64,000 nt of DNA from Chryseobacterium viscerum (GCF_002899945.2 NZ_PPEG02000005.1:186001-250000); one strand, 5' to 3'. Counted from the first letter of the stretch, positions 46,734-55,164 are shown. Notes: generated by a model not told the origin, from the letters alone. A program made the numbers and translations.

Positions 46734-47285
46734 ATGAATACTAAAAGACTTTCCACAAAAATGGAAAAAGCACTTAGTGACCAGATGAATAAGGAAATTC
46801 ATGCATCACACATTTTTTTATCTTACGGAATTTGGGCCGATGATAAAGGCTATCAGGGAATCGCCAATTTCCTTTACCGCCATTCTCAGGAAGAAAGAAA
46901 CCATTCGATCAAATTCATGGAATATATTTTAAACCGGGGCGGAAAACCAAAAGTAAACGCTATTCCAGCTCCTCCGGCTGACCCTAAAACTCTTACAGCA
47001 TGTTTCGATGGTGTTTTTAAACATGAAGTTGATAATACAACATCCATCTATAAAATTGTAGATCTTTCTATGGAAGAAAAAGACTGGGCAACCTGGAATT
47101 TTATGCAGTGGTTTGTACAGGAACAGATTGAAGAAGAAACATTAGCACAGAATTTAATTGATAAATTGAAAATTGCAGGTGGTGACAGAGCTACAGACGA
47201 ATCTTTATTTACTTTAGATAAAACTTTACAGGAAGCACCCAATGATGTTCCGCTGGCTCAGAATGCTACCGGAACCAATCCATAA
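46734..47285 (+). CDS. ftnA: Ferritin
   Basis: 183 residues with the non-heme ferritin pattern: 'MEKALSDQMNKEIHASHIFLSYGIWAD' (E in first helix), 'HSQEERNHSIKFMEYI' (ExxH, ~50-60), and 'WNFMQWFVQEQIEEE' (~120-130) giving the ferroxidase-centre residues. It lacks a heme Met typical of bacterioferritin. It stores iron as a 24-mer in the cytoplasm. The C-terminal tail after 'DKTL' is Asn/Ala-rich and longer than in E. coli FtnA. Monocistronic between a promoter and terminator. Confidence 0.93.
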   Translation: MNTKRLSTKMEKALSDQMNKEIHASHIFLSYGIWADDKGYQGIANFLYRHSQEERNHSIKFMEYILNRGGKPKVNAIPAPPADPKTLTACFDGVFKHEVDNTTSIYKIVDLSMEEKDWATWNFMQWFVQEQIEEETLAQNLIDKLKIAGGDRATDESLFTLDKTLQEAPNDVPLAQNATGTNP

Positions 47286-47312
47286 GTTAGCCGGTAAACC
47301 AATACCTTTTAC

Positions 47313-47343
47313 AATCTGTCAGAATACTGACAGATTTTTTTAT
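47313..47343 (+). terminator. Terminator of the ferritin gene
   Basis: AATCTGTCAG (47313-47322) with CTGACAGATT (47327-47336), then seven T. Confidence 0.85.
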
Positions 47344-47366
47344 TATGAAACTCCCTCAAAAATCAC

Positions 47367-47374
47367 TATCTTTG
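47367..47374 (+). promoter_or_regulatory. Promoter -7 box of ychF
   Basis: TATCTTTG, exact match, with a leader of about 85 nt before ATG 47464. Confidence 0.55.
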
Positions 47375-47463
47375 CACACTCGTAATTCAAGGTTCGGAGT
47401 TCAATGTTTAACGTTGCAGATACCTTGGGTTGCTTCTAAACCTTAAACTTTGAATTTTACAAT

Positions 47464-48555
47464 ATGAAATGTGGAATCGTAGGCTTACCGAATGTAGGTA
47501 AATCAACTCTTTTTAACTGTCTGAGCAACGCAAAAGCTCAATCAGCAAACTATCCTTTCTGTACCATTGAACCGAACCTTGGAACGGTTTCTGTGCCAGA
47601 CCAAAGATTGTTTGAACTGGAGAAAATCGTAAAACCTGAGAAAGTTTTACCCGCTGTAGTTGAGATTGTTGATATTGCTGGTCTTGTAAAAGGAGCCAGT
47701 AAAGGAGAAGGATTGGGAAACCAGTTCTTAGCTAATATTCGTGAGTGCGAAGCGATCATTCATGTTTTAAGATGTTTTGATAATGGAAATATCATTCACG
47801 TTGAAGGTTCAGTAGACCCTTTAAGAGATAAAGAAATTATTGATATTGAGCTTCAATTGAAAGACCTTGAAACAGTAGGAAAAGCAGTTGAAAAAGCTAA
47901 GAAATTTATTAAGTCAGGGAAGAAAGAAGACCTTCTTACTTACGAAATACTTCAGAATTTACAGAAATTCCTTGAAGATGGTAAGAATGCAAGAGAATTT
48001 GCTACTGATGATTTCGCAAAATCAATTATCGCAGAGGTTCAGTTGCTAACCAACAAGCCGGTACTTTACGTTTGTAATGTAGATGAAAATTCTATCAAAA
48101 ACGGAAATGATTGGATTGGTAAGATTGAAGAAATGGCGAAAGGTGAAGGTGCTGAAGTAGTCGTATTGGCTGCACAGATCGAAGCTGACATCAATGAGCT
48201 TGAAACATTTGAGGAAAGAGAAATCTTCCTTGAAGAATTAGGTCTTACAGAGCCGGGAGTAAACCGTTTGATCAGAAAAGCGTATGATCTTTTAAAACTT
48301 CAGACTTATTTTACTGCTGGAGTGAAAGAAGTAAGAGCTTGGACTATCGGACAAGGATGGACAGCTCCACAGGCTGCAGGAGTAATCCACACAGACTTCG
48401 AAAAAGGATTTATCCGTGCAGAAGTAATCAAGTATAATGATTATATCAATTTCGGTTCTGAAGTAAAAGTAAAAGAAGCCGGAAAACTTTCTGTAGAAGG
48501 TAAAGAATATATTGTACAGGATGGAGACATCATGCACTTTAGATTCAATGTATAA
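47464..48555 (+). CDS. ychF: Redox-regulated ATPase YchF (OLA1 family)
   Basis: 363 residues with G1 'GLPNVGKSTLF' (~6-16), G3 'DIAGLVKGAS' (~70) and the altered G4 'NVDE' (~203) that makes YchF prefer ATP; a central coiled-coil (~125-180) and C-terminal TGS domain 'TYFTAGVKEVRAWTIGQGWTAPQAAGVIHTDFEKGFIRAEVIKYNDY'. It binds the ribosome and catalase. Length is canonical. Confidence 0.97.
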   Translation: MKCGIVGLPNVGKSTLFNCLSNAKAQSANYPFCTIEPNLGTVSVPDQRLFELEKIVKPEKVLPAVVEIVDIAGLVKGASKGEGLGNQFLANIRECEAIIHVLRCFDNGNIIHVEGSVDPLRDKEIIDIELQLKDLETVGKAVEKAKKFIKSGKKEDLLTYEILQNLQKFLEDGKNAREFATDDFAKSIIAEVQLLTNKPVLYVCNVDENSIKNGNDWIGKIEEMAKGEGAEVVVLAAQIEADINELETFEEREIFLEELGLTEPGVNRLIRKAYDLLKLQTYFTAGVKEVRAWTIGQGWTAPQAAGVIHTDFEKGFIRAEVIKYNDYINFGSEVKVKEAGKLSVEGKEYIVQDGDIMHFRFNV

Positions 48556-48584
48556 GAAAATATTAAAGTTCGTTTATAATAAAA

Positions 48585-48614
48585 AACGTTTCCATGAATT
48601 TGGGAGCGTTTTTT
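48585..48614 (+). terminator. Terminator of ychF
   Basis: AAAACG...CGTTTT stem with wobble pairs and a six-T run, about 35 bp after the ychF stop. Confidence 0.6.
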
Positions 48615-48785
48615 GCTTTTAGTGATGAATTCAAGTATAAGGATTTTAAGAAAGACAGTTTAGAAAATGAAAATCTTTACCCTGAATATATAGAACGTAG
48701 AGTAAGACTGATAAAAGATGCCTCCTATTTAATATTTCATTTTGGGAATTTTTCTGGCGTATTGCTATGCAACAGGTTGGCTTGA
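48594..48785 (+). pseudogene. Probable remnant upstream of the 48742 ORF
   Basis: A 63-codon frame starts inside the ychF terminator hairpin, so its ATG is unlikely to be used. Its Lys/Glu-rich sequence (KDSLENENLYPEYIERR) looks coding, and it runs into the overlapping 48742-49026 frame. Together they suggest one gene split by a frameshift near 48740, or remnants of two. Confidence 0.35.
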
Positions 48786-49026
48786 TAAGTCGGATGGTAA
48801 AAAAAGATTTTCAGTAGCTGAAGATGGTAAATTTATACCAGAAGACAAGAATAAACAAACAGCTTATACAAGAGTCACAGATGTTGGAAGAACATATATT
48901 TCCAAATTATTTAAGGATAAGAAAAATCCTGAAAAATTTGATATTTATATATTGAGTAAAGGGCAGGAACTGTCTCATTCGTTACAATATAAAGATGGAA
49001 AATGGGGGCTGCCTAACGAGGATTAG
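48742..49026 (+). CDS. Hypothetical protein, possibly the 3' part of a frameshifted gene
   Basis: 94 codons from a TTG; no ATG start is present. The N terminus (GIFLAYCYATGWL) is hydrophobic and could be a membrane anchor; the rest is hydrophilic ('KRFSVAEDGKFIPEDKNKQTAYTRVTDVGRTYISK'). No family recognised. With no ATG and an overlapping frame upstream, it is more likely a decayed gene than an intact one. Confidence 0.4.
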   Translation: MGIFLAYCYATGWLDKSDGKKRFSVAEDGKFIPEDKNKQTAYTRVTDVGRTYISKLFKDKKNPEKFDIYILSKGQELSHSLQYKDGKWGLPNED

Positions 49027-49057
49027 CTTGGCTTTTATTTTTTAAACATATTATATA

Positions 49058-49085
49058 AAAAATGCTTCTTTTTTGAGAAGCATTT
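49058..49085 (-). terminator. Terminator after the peptide gene at 49090
   Basis: AAATGCTTCT (49060-49069) with AGAAGCATTT (49076-49085); six T on the minus strand side. Confidence 0.75.
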
Positions 49086-49089
49086 GTAT

Positions 49090-49338
49090 TTATTGGATTG
49101 GAGGTTCTAAATCTGGCCAGCATGGTGGCTCTACGCAATTAAAAGATTTTTTTGTACATGTATTGGAGGTAGGCATACATACTTCACTTACTCCCGGGCG
49201 ACATTGTTTTTCATAACATGACGGGTGAATTTGGGCACATCCACCACCACTGTGAGTACATATCATTACTCCGCCTGAGATAGTTTTTAACTGCTTTTTG
49301 GTAAGTTTTTTTCCCTTATTTAAACTTTGTTCTTTCAT
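49090..49338 (-). CDS. Double-glycine leader peptide, Cys-rich (tandem member 3)
   Basis: 82 residues. Leader MKEQSLNKGKKLTKKQLKTISGG, cut expected after Gly-Gly at ~22-23. The core has seven Cys (ICTHSGGGCAQ, SCYEKQC, VCMP, CTKK, NCVEPPC in order) and many Pro/Gly. Same leader type as the peptides at 49441-49599 and 49639-49836. Secretion as a bacteriocin- or pheromone-like factor is inferred from the leader; no maturation enzyme is nearby. Confidence 0.75.
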   Translation of the reverse strand: MKEQSLNKGKKLTKKQLKTISGGVMICTHSGGGCAQIHPSCYEKQCRPGVSEVCMPTSNTCTKKSFNCVEPPCWPDLEPPIQ

Positions 49339-49392
49339 TGTTTTTTGAATTTCAAATGGTTTAGTTTTTTGTTGTACATAAAAAATCTGTAA

Positions 49393-49425
49393 AAGAAAGC
49401 ACTTTCGAATATACGAAAGTGCTTG
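49393..49425 (-). terminator. Terminator between tandem peptide genes
   Basis: AGCACTTTCG (49398-49407) with CGAAAGTGCT (49414-49423); minus-strand side continues TTTCTTTT. It lies after the middle peptide gene, so that gene and the next can be separate units. Confidence 0.65.
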
Positions 49426-49440
49426 TCCTATGTTATATTA

Positions 49441-49599
49441 TTAAATTTCAATACCAGGCTGACATTGTAGCTCTGCACAGGCAAAAGAAATTCTTTTACA
49501 AGTCAGATCAGGGAGCAGACACATTTCTTTTCCACCAGTAATGACTCTTAATTGTTTTTTATTCAATTTTTTTCCGTGGTTTAAATCTTGATTTTTCAT
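49441..49599 (-). CDS. Double-glycine leader peptide (tandem member 2)
   Basis: 52 residues from ATG 49599: MKNQDLNHGKKLNKKQLRVI then TGG, with cleavage expected after residue 23. The core is short with four Cys (C27, C34, C41, C46). The leader matches its neighbours almost residue for residue, while the core differs, the normal pattern for peptides sharing one exporter. Confidence 0.7.
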   Translation of the reverse strand: MKNQDLNHGKKLNKKQLRVITGGKEMCLLPDLTCKRISFACAELQCQPGIEI

Positions 49600-49638
49600 A
49601 ATGTTTGATTTTGGGTTTAGTTATTTATTCTGTAAATC

Positions 49639-49836
49639 TTAAGGCTGTGGTCTGCAAATTTTTTGAGCGCAACCAACTGAAATCTTAGTACAGTTTCTTA
49701 CATCATCAGGTGGATATGTTTCACAAGGAAATTCTGTACATAGAATTGGCTCCATACAATCTAACATACCTCCCTTAATCGTTTTTAATTCTTTTTTGTT
49801 TAATTTTTTCCCGATTTGACTGATTTGATTTTTCAT
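49639..49836 (-). CDS. Double-glycine leader peptide (tandem member 1)
   Basis: 65 residues: leader MKNQISQIGKKLNKKELKTI then KGG, core with six Cys (C27, C33, C38, C49, C56 and C61 approximately) and several Pro. A near-consensus minus-strand box TACTTTCG is at 49866-49873, 30 bp before the ATG, so this is probably the first gene of the set. Confidence 0.75.
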   Translation of the reverse strand: MKNQISQIGKKLNKKELKTIKGGMLDCMEPILCTEFPCETYPPDDVRNCTKISVGCAQKICRPQP

Positions 49837-49865
49837 TAGTTTGATTTTTAATGGGTTAGTTGTAA

Positions 49866-49873
49866 CGAAAGTA
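49866..49873 (-). promoter_or_regulatory. Candidate promoter of the tandem peptide genes
   Basis: Minus-strand TACTTTCG, one base off TAnnTTTG, 30 bp before the start at 49836. Confidence 0.35.
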
Positions 49874-49979
49874 ATGAAAATAATTGAAGTATATCACCAT
49901 GTTTAGAAAAAATATGTAACTATTTAACTAATTAATTATAATATTAACAATTGAGCTTATGTTGAATTAGTAAATCCGT

Positions 49980-50018
49980 TGGACTTTTCAACACAATAAG
50001 AATGGACTTTTCAACACA
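49980..50018 (+). promoter_or_regulatory. Perfect 16-bp direct repeat, probable AraC operator
   Basis: TGGACTTTTCAACACA occurs at 49980-49995 and 50003-50018, offset by 23 bp, about two helical turns. It lies 50-90 bp upstream of the SDR gene that opens an operon ending with an AraC gene (52533-53312). AraC regulators bind such tandem direct repeats on one DNA face. Confidence 0.6.
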
Positions 50019-50068
50019 TTGATTCAGTGTTTTATTTTGGAAATTTGCCTTACTAATACTTCAGAAAG

Positions 50069-51094
50069 ATGGAAAATAAAGAAACGGTTTTGGTAACAGG
50101 AGGTTCAGGTTTTATAGCCTGCTATTGTATGATTGCTCTGCTTAATAATGGGTATAAAGTAAGAGCTTCCCTTCGTTACCTTAATAAGTCGGAATTGGTA
50201 AAACAAATGTTGAAAGAAGGAGGAATCAAGTCTTTTGAAAACTTAACTTTTGCGGAAGCAGATTTAGAAAATGAATTAAGTTGGGAAAAAGCTATTGAAG
50301 GCTGTCAATACGTTATTCATACGGCTTCACCCACTTCTCATACCGATGCAAAAACAGAAGATGATTTTGTGATTCCGGCTAAAAACGGAGTGCTTTTTGT
50401 GTTGAGAGCAGCCCAAAAAGCAGGGGTAAAAAGAGTCGTGCTGACTTCAGCCTTTGGTGCTGTGAGTTACGGTACATTGAAAAATACGCCCTATACGGAA
50501 GAAGATTGGACGGTACTCAATGATACAGTAGCGCCTTATCAGCGTTCTAAAACCATTTCAGAAAGAGCTGCCTGGGATTTTATCCAAAATGAAGGAAATG
50601 GGATGGAACTAGCTGTAGTGAATCCCACGACTGTGATGGGACCGGTGTTATCAAATGATTATGCGCATTCTATTCAGATTATAAAACAAATGCTCAATGG
50701 AGAAATGAAAGGCTGCCCTAAACTGATTACAGGTTTTGTAGACGTACGGGATGTTGCAGATCTTCATCTTAAAGCATTACGTATGCCTGAAGCCAATGGT
50801 CAGCGCTTTATTGCTGTAGCAGGAGAAGCACTTTCTATGCTGGAAGTGGCAGCGGTTCTCAGAAGGAATTTAGGGAAAGTTGCAGATAAGGCTCCTACAA
50901 AAGAATTGTCTAATTGGATCATTCGATTGTTTGCTGTTTTTAATCCAAAATTAAAAATGATTGTTCCTCACCTGGGATTGGTAAAAAGAGCCAGTAGTGA
51001 AAAAGCAAAAAAATTATTAGGATGGAAGCCAAGAAAAGCGGAAGAAGCTATATTGGCTGCCGCAGAAAGTTTAATTAAATTTAATCAGATTTAA
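50069..51094 (+). CDS. NAD(P)-dependent epimerase/reductase, extended SDR (dihydroflavonol reductase-like)
   Basis: 341 residues with the Rossmann motif VTGGSGFIA (~8-16), 'FAEADLENELSWEKAIEGCQYVIHTASPTS' (~60-90), active-site YQRSK (Tyr ~157, Lys ~161) and 'VNPTTVMGPVLSNDYAHS' (~190), as in aldehyde/dihydroflavonol-4-reductase-like enzymes. It reduces or epimerises a small carbonyl compound; the substrate is unknown. First gene of a tight operon: the next ORF starts 2 bp after its stop. Confidence 0.9.
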   Translation: MENKETVLVTGGSGFIACYCMIALLNNGYKVRASLRYLNKSELVKQMLKEGGIKSFENLTFAEADLENELSWEKAIEGCQYVIHTASPTSHTDAKTEDDFVIPAKNGVLFVLRAAQKAGVKRVVLTSAFGAVSYGTLKNTPYTEEDWTVLNDTVAPYQRSKTISERAAWDFIQNEGNGMELAVVNPTTVMGPVLSNDYAHSIQIIKQMLNGEMKGCPKLITGFVDVRDVADLHLKALRMPEANGQRFIAVAGEALSMLEVAAVLRRNLGKVADKAPTKELSNWIIRLFAVFNPKLKMIVPHLGLVKRASSEKAKKLLGWKPRKAEEAILAAAESLIKFNQI

Positions 51095-51096
51095 AA

Positions 51097-51399
51097 ATGA
51101 AAGTCATTAGTAAGGTAATGTGGGCAAGACTAAAAGGAAGAACTGAAAACGCTTTGCTTAAACTTCCTTTTAAAGCAGTATATAATTTCCGTCCCGGATT
51201 CATGAGGCCCGTAAAAGGTCAGAAAAATGTTCGTTTTATTTACCGTATTTTTGATACACTTTCACCATTATGGTACTTGGCTTTCCCCAATTGGATCTGC
51301 AGGATGAATGAAGTAGGATTAGCTATGATTCACTGTGTTTCCAAAGGATATCCCCAATCTGTCTTGGAAGTGAAAGACATTAAAATATCAGGCCGATGA
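51097..51399 (+). CDS. C-terminal half of a second SDR-type epimerase (truncated)
   Basis: 100 residues that match the C-terminal part of NAD(P)-binding epimerase-like proteins: 'MWARLKGRTENALLKLPFKAVYNFRPGFMRPVKGQ' and 'PNWICRMNEVGLAMIHCVSKGYPQSVLEVKDI'. The N-terminal Rossmann half with the glycine loop is missing, so it cannot bind NAD(P) alone. It is spliced into the operon (2 bp after one gene, 4-bp overlap with the next) and is in frame from an ATG. It is either a gene relic or a partner of another protein. Confidence 0.75.
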   Translation: MKVISKVMWARLKGRTENALLKLPFKAVYNFRPGFMRPVKGQKNVRFIYRIFDTLSPLWYLAFPNWICRMNEVGLAMIHCVSKGYPQSVLEVKDIKISGR

Positions 51400-52526
51400 A
51401 AACATTCTTAAAACTGCTTAAAAGAACTATAATTGCTTTATTGTGTCTCATTCTGATAATGATCTTTATAGGTTGGTTTTATATGAAGAAGCCGCAATTT
51501 GGAGCATTACCCGAAGGAGAAAGATTAGAACAGGTCAAAAAATCACCCCATTATAAAGAAGGGAAATTCAGGAATCTGGAAGAAAAACCGACGATTACTG
51601 AAGGATACAGCATGCTAGGTGAAATATGGAGATCTCTGGCCAAAGAATATCCTCATACAGAACCCATTGATGCCATACCTTCCATAAAAACGGATCTGAA
51701 ATCAATTCCTGCAAACGAAAATGCGATCGTATGGTTCGGACACTCTTCTTTCTTTTTACAGCTGGATGGAGTTAAAATTTTGGTAGATCCTGTTTTCAGT
51801 GGTAAGGCATCACCATTACCATGGGGAGTAACAGCTTACAAAGGAAGCGATATCTATACAACAGATGATATGCCAGAGATCGATTATATGCTGCTTTCAC
51901 ATGATCATTACGACCATCTGGATTATGAAACGGTACAAGCTTTACAACCCAAAGTAAAACATGTGGTTTGTGGACTGGGAGCAGGCGCACATTATGAAAG
52001 ATGGGGCTATACAAAACAGCAGATTATTGAAAAAGATTGGGGTGATAAAGTACAGGTAAAGCCTGATTTTGCCATTTTTACTGAAAGTACTCATCATGAC
52101 GGAGGGAGAGGCTTTAAAAGTTCACAAGCTTTATGGCTCTCATTTTTTATCCAGTCACCCGCTATGAATGTTTATTACAGTGGAGATGGAGGCTATAGCG
52201 GCCGTTTTAAGAAGATTGCTGAAAAATACCCTTCCATCGACTGGGCTATCATGGAATGCGGACAATACAATAAAGCATGGCAGTCGGTGCATGAGCTTCC
52301 TGAAGAAGTAGCGCTGGCAGCCACAGAATTGAAAGCAAAAAATATGCTTCCCGTTCACCATTCCAAATTTACACTGGCAAGACATCCATGGAATGAGCCT
52401 TTAGAGCGTATTTCAGCACTCTCACAGTCAAAATCTTACCGCTTTGCCACCCCTATGATTGGTGAAAAGGTAAAGCTGAATGACAGCACACAACAATTTA
52501 AGCAATGGTGGAAAAATATAAAATAA
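51396..52526 (+). CDS. Membrane-anchored MBL-fold metallohydrolase (UlaG/NAPE-PLD-like)
   Basis: 376 residues with an N-terminal membrane segment (~10-28) then the MBL domain (~105-345): 'WFGHSSFFLQLDGVKILVDPVF' and the HxHxDH motif in 'LLSHDHYDHLDYE' (~167-179), further His in 'TESTHHDGGRG' and 'YSGDGGYSG'. The layout fits zinc hydrolases of the YtnP/NAPE-PLD-like group acting on lipid-like or ester substrates. It overlaps the truncated SDR gene by 4 bp and precedes the AraC gene by 6 bp. Confidence 0.9.
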   Translation: MKTFLKLLKRTIIALLCLILIMIFIGWFYMKKPQFGALPEGERLEQVKKSPHYKEGKFRNLEEKPTITEGYSMLGEIWRSLAKEYPHTEPIDAIPSIKTDLKSIPANENAIVWFGHSSFFLQLDGVKILVDPVFSGKASPLPWGVTAYKGSDIYTTDDMPEIDYMLLSHDHYDHLDYETVQALQPKVKHVVCGLGAGAHYERWGYTKQQIIEKDWGDKVQVKPDFAIFTESTHHDGGRGFKSSQALWLSFFIQSPAMNVYYSGDGGYSGRFKKIAEKYPSIDWAIMECGQYNKAWQSVHELPEEVALAATELKAKNMLPVHHSKFTLARHPWNEPLERISALSQSKSYRFATPMIGEKVKLNDSTQQFKQWWKNIK

Positions 52527-52532
52527 TGCACA

Positions 52533-53312
52533 ATGAAAATAACTGAGATAAAGTCCTGTTTTGTTGGTCCTACAATTTCGCCGGAACAATTTATAGCTGA
52601 ACATTTCTTTTTATTTCTGGCAAAAGGAACTATGAACGGTTATGATGGCAATAAACATTATGTGCTAAAGCCTGGTGACAGTTGCATTGTACGTAAAAAC
52701 CATCTGGCCCGTTATAATAAGCAGAAATATAATAACGAATTTGAAAAAGTCATTTTTATTTTTGATGAACCATTTTTAATAGACTTTCATAAAAAGCACA
52801 GCATGTCTTTTCAGAATCATCAGTCAAAAGATGCTTTTATTCCTATAAAAAAAGACACTTTGATTAATAGTTTTTTGCTTTCATTAGAACCTTATTACAC
52901 AGATTCCGGGCAGATAAACAATGCTTTTTCAGACGTAAAGAGAGAAGAATTATTACTCATCCTATTGGAGCTGCATCCGGAATTGTCCGATATACTCTTT
53001 GATTTTGGCGTTCCGGGAAGATTAGACCTTGAAGAATTTATGCAGAAAAATTATAAGTTTAATGTTAATTTAGAAAGCTTCGCCTATCTTACAGGACGCA
53101 GCTTATCTGCTTTTAAAAGAGATTTTAAGAAAATATTTGATGAAACACCCAACCGCTGGTTAATCAAAAGACGCTTACAGGAAGCAAAATTTCTGATTGA
53201 AGAAAAAAAACAAAGACCCTCAGACATTTATATTGACCTTGGATTTGAAGATCTATCACACTTTTCATTTGCATTTAAAAAAGAATTTGGAGTGTTGGCA
53301 AGTAATCTTTAA
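52533..53312 (+). CDS. AraC family regulator of the SDR/MBL operon
   Basis: 259 residues: N-terminal cupin-like sensor (~1-120), C-terminal AraC helix-turn-helix (~165-259; 'VNLESFAYLTGRSLSAFKRDFKKIFDETPNRWLIKRRLQEAKFLI' and 'YIDLGFEDLSHFSFAFKKEFG'). The tail ends six residues after FGVLASNL, slightly shorter than most. It is the last gene of the operon, 6 bp after the MBL gene, so it likely autoregulates through the direct repeat at 49980-50018. Confidence 0.9.
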   Translation: MKITEIKSCFVGPTISPEQFIAEHFFLFLAKGTMNGYDGNKHYVLKPGDSCIVRKNHLARYNKQKYNNEFEKVIFIFDEPFLIDFHKKHSMSFQNHQSKDAFIPIKKDTLINSFLLSLEPYYTDSGQINNAFSDVKREELLLILLELHPELSDILFDFGVPGRLDLEEFMQKNYKFNVNLESFAYLTGRSLSAFKRDFKKIFDETPNRWLIKRRLQEAKFLIEEKKQRPSDIYIDLGFEDLSHFSFAFKKEFGVLASNL

Positions 53313-53371
53313 TACATTCAAAGCTGACTGTTTCATAAGTTTGTATATTTGAATTTTACAAATCATCTGCG

Positions 53372-54310
53372 ATGGAAAAAATAGCACATACTTCACTCGA
53401 AGACTTTTATAAAGAGATGGCCGCCAAATTAGGCAAAGATCTGGAAAGTATTTTTCCAAAGGGACTTCATAAAGATATTGGGCACTTTAATGTATTTGAT
53501 ATTGCCCAGACGATTGAAAAGGTAAAAACAACTTCCGAAATGCCTTATAACAGAAGGAAATACTATAAGATAAGCTTTATAAGAGGGAGAAACAGAGCAG
53601 AATATGCAGACAAAGTAATTTCAATCAAGCAAAACGCCTTATTATTTGCTACTCCTAAAGTTCCCTATCATTGGGTGCCTGAAGATCCGGACCAGTCAGG
53701 AAGTTTCTGTGTGTTTACAGAAGACTTTTTCATTAAAGATAAATCCTACTATAACCTCGAAGATCTCCCTATTTTTCAGCCTGGCGGAGTACCTGTCTTT
53801 GAAATTGATAATGAACTTGCAGAAGAGATTGAAAACCTTTTTAAAAAAATAAAAAAAGAGATTGATTCAGACTATGTTTTTAAATATGATCTGATCAGAA
53901 ACTATGTTCTGGAACTGATTCACTATGGGCAGAAACTACAGCCGGCATCTAAGATATCGGCTTCAAATGATGCTTCCATGAGGGTTGTTTCTTTATTTAT
54001 AGAGCTGTTGGAAAGACAGTTTCCTATTGAATCCTGGGAACAGAGATTACAGTTGAAAACGGCAAAAGATTATGCAGACAGACTCGCTGTGCATGTCAAT
54101 TATCTGAATAAAAGATTAAAAGAAAGTACCGGAAAAACCACGACGGAATTTATTTCTGACCGTATTACTCAGGAAGCCAAAATCTTGTTAAAACAGACGA
54201 GATGGAACGTCTCGGAAATATCCTATGCTCTAGGTTTTGAAGAAATAGCCCATTTTTCCAATTTCTTTAAAAGAAAAACCACGTTTACCCCATTAGAATT
54301 TCGTTCCTGA
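53372..54310 (+). CDS. AraC family transcriptional regulator
   Basis: 312 residues: N-terminal cupin sensor (~60-150) with 'PYNRRKYYKISFIRG' and C-terminal AraC domain (~215-312; 'YADRLAVHVNYLNKRLKESTGKTTTEFISDRITQEAKILLKQT' and 'ISYALGFEEIAHFSNFFKRKTTFTPLEF'). Clearly a paralog of the protein at 20103-21017. It precedes the SDR gene by about 90 bp on the same strand and is its likely regulator. Confidence 0.9.
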   Translation: MEKIAHTSLEDFYKEMAAKLGKDLESIFPKGLHKDIGHFNVFDIAQTIEKVKTTSEMPYNRRKYYKISFIRGRNRAEYADKVISIKQNALLFATPKVPYHWVPEDPDQSGSFCVFTEDFFIKDKSYYNLEDLPIFQPGGVPVFEIDNELAEEIENLFKKIKKEIDSDYVFKYDLIRNYVLELIHYGQKLQPASKISASNDASMRVVSLFIELLERQFPIESWEQRLQLKTAKDYADRLAVHVNYLNKRLKESTGKTTTEFISDRITQEAKILLKQTRWNVSEISYALGFEEIAHFSNFFKRKTTFTPLEFRS

Positions 54311-54399
54311 TTTGAATTTTGCAAATTTCAGATTGATTCAAGCAAACACTTCACTCTGAAAATACCCCAACTTTGTACCATCAAAATAATCAAAATACA

Positions 54400-55164
54400 A
54401 TGAACACAAAAACAAATATCGCACTGGTGACCGGAGGAAGCCGTGGATTGGGAAAAAACTCAGCGCTTAAGATTGCTCAAAAAGGACTTGATGTTATCAT
54501 TACGTACAGAAGCAACAAAGAAGAAGCGGAGGTTGTTGTTAATGAAATTAAATCAATGGGAAGGAGTGCTGCCGCCTTTCAACTGGATACCAAAGACATG
54601 AAAAGCTTTGATGCTTTTGTGAAAAATGTTACGGATCACTTACAGGAAAATACAGGAAGCACGCATATCGACTATCTTGTCAATAATGCAGGAACAGCTT
54701 TGTATTCACCGATTACAGAAGTGACAGAAGAACAGCTGGATGATGTGGTGGATATCCATTTCAAGGGAGTCTTTTTCCTGACTCAGAAATTATTGCCATT
54801 TATCAATGATGGAGGAGGAATTATTAATGTGTCTTCAGGACTGGCAAGGTTTGCAACACCCGGATCTTCTATTTATGGATCAATAAAGGCTGGTGTAGAA
54901 ATGCTTACGAAATATATGGCCAAAGAATTAGGATCAAGAAAGATCAAAGCAAACGTAGTTGCTCCGGGCGCTATTGAAACAGATTTTGGGGGTGGAAGAG
55001 TGAGAGACAATGAAGAGATCAATGCAATGGTAGCAGGGGCTACAGCTCTTGGAAGAGTAGGTCTTCCTGATGATATCGGTGGAGTAGTAGCTTTCCTGTG
55101 TACGGAAGATGCCAGATGGATCAATGGGCAGAGAATTGAAGTTTCAGGAGGAATGTTTTTATAA
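54400..55164 (+). CDS. Short-chain dehydrogenase/reductase
   Basis: 254 residues from ATG 54400; an upstream in-frame TTG (54373) is rejected as it lies in the promoter-like CAACTTTG stretch. SDR motifs: TGGSRGLG (~12-19), NNAGT (~97), catalytic Ser in 'INVSSGLARF' (~147), Y-x3-K in 'YGSIKAG' (~160-164), 'NVVAPGAIETDFG' (~190) and the C-terminal 'ARWINGQRIEVSGGMFL'. NADP specificity is suggested by an Arg after the first glycine motif. The substrate is unknown. Ends in a very strong terminator. Confidence 0.93.
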   Translation: MNTKTNIALVTGGSRGLGKNSALKIAQKGLDVIITYRSNKEEAEVVVNEIKSMGRSAAAFQLDTKDMKSFDAFVKNVTDHLQENTGSTHIDYLVNNAGTALYSPITEVTEEQLDDVVDIHFKGVFFLTQKLLPFINDGGGIINVSSGLARFATPGSSIYGSIKAGVEMLTKYMAKELGSRKIKANVVAPGAIETDFGGGRVRDNEEINAMVAGATALGRVGLPDDIGGVVAFLCTEDARWINGQRIEVSGGMFL

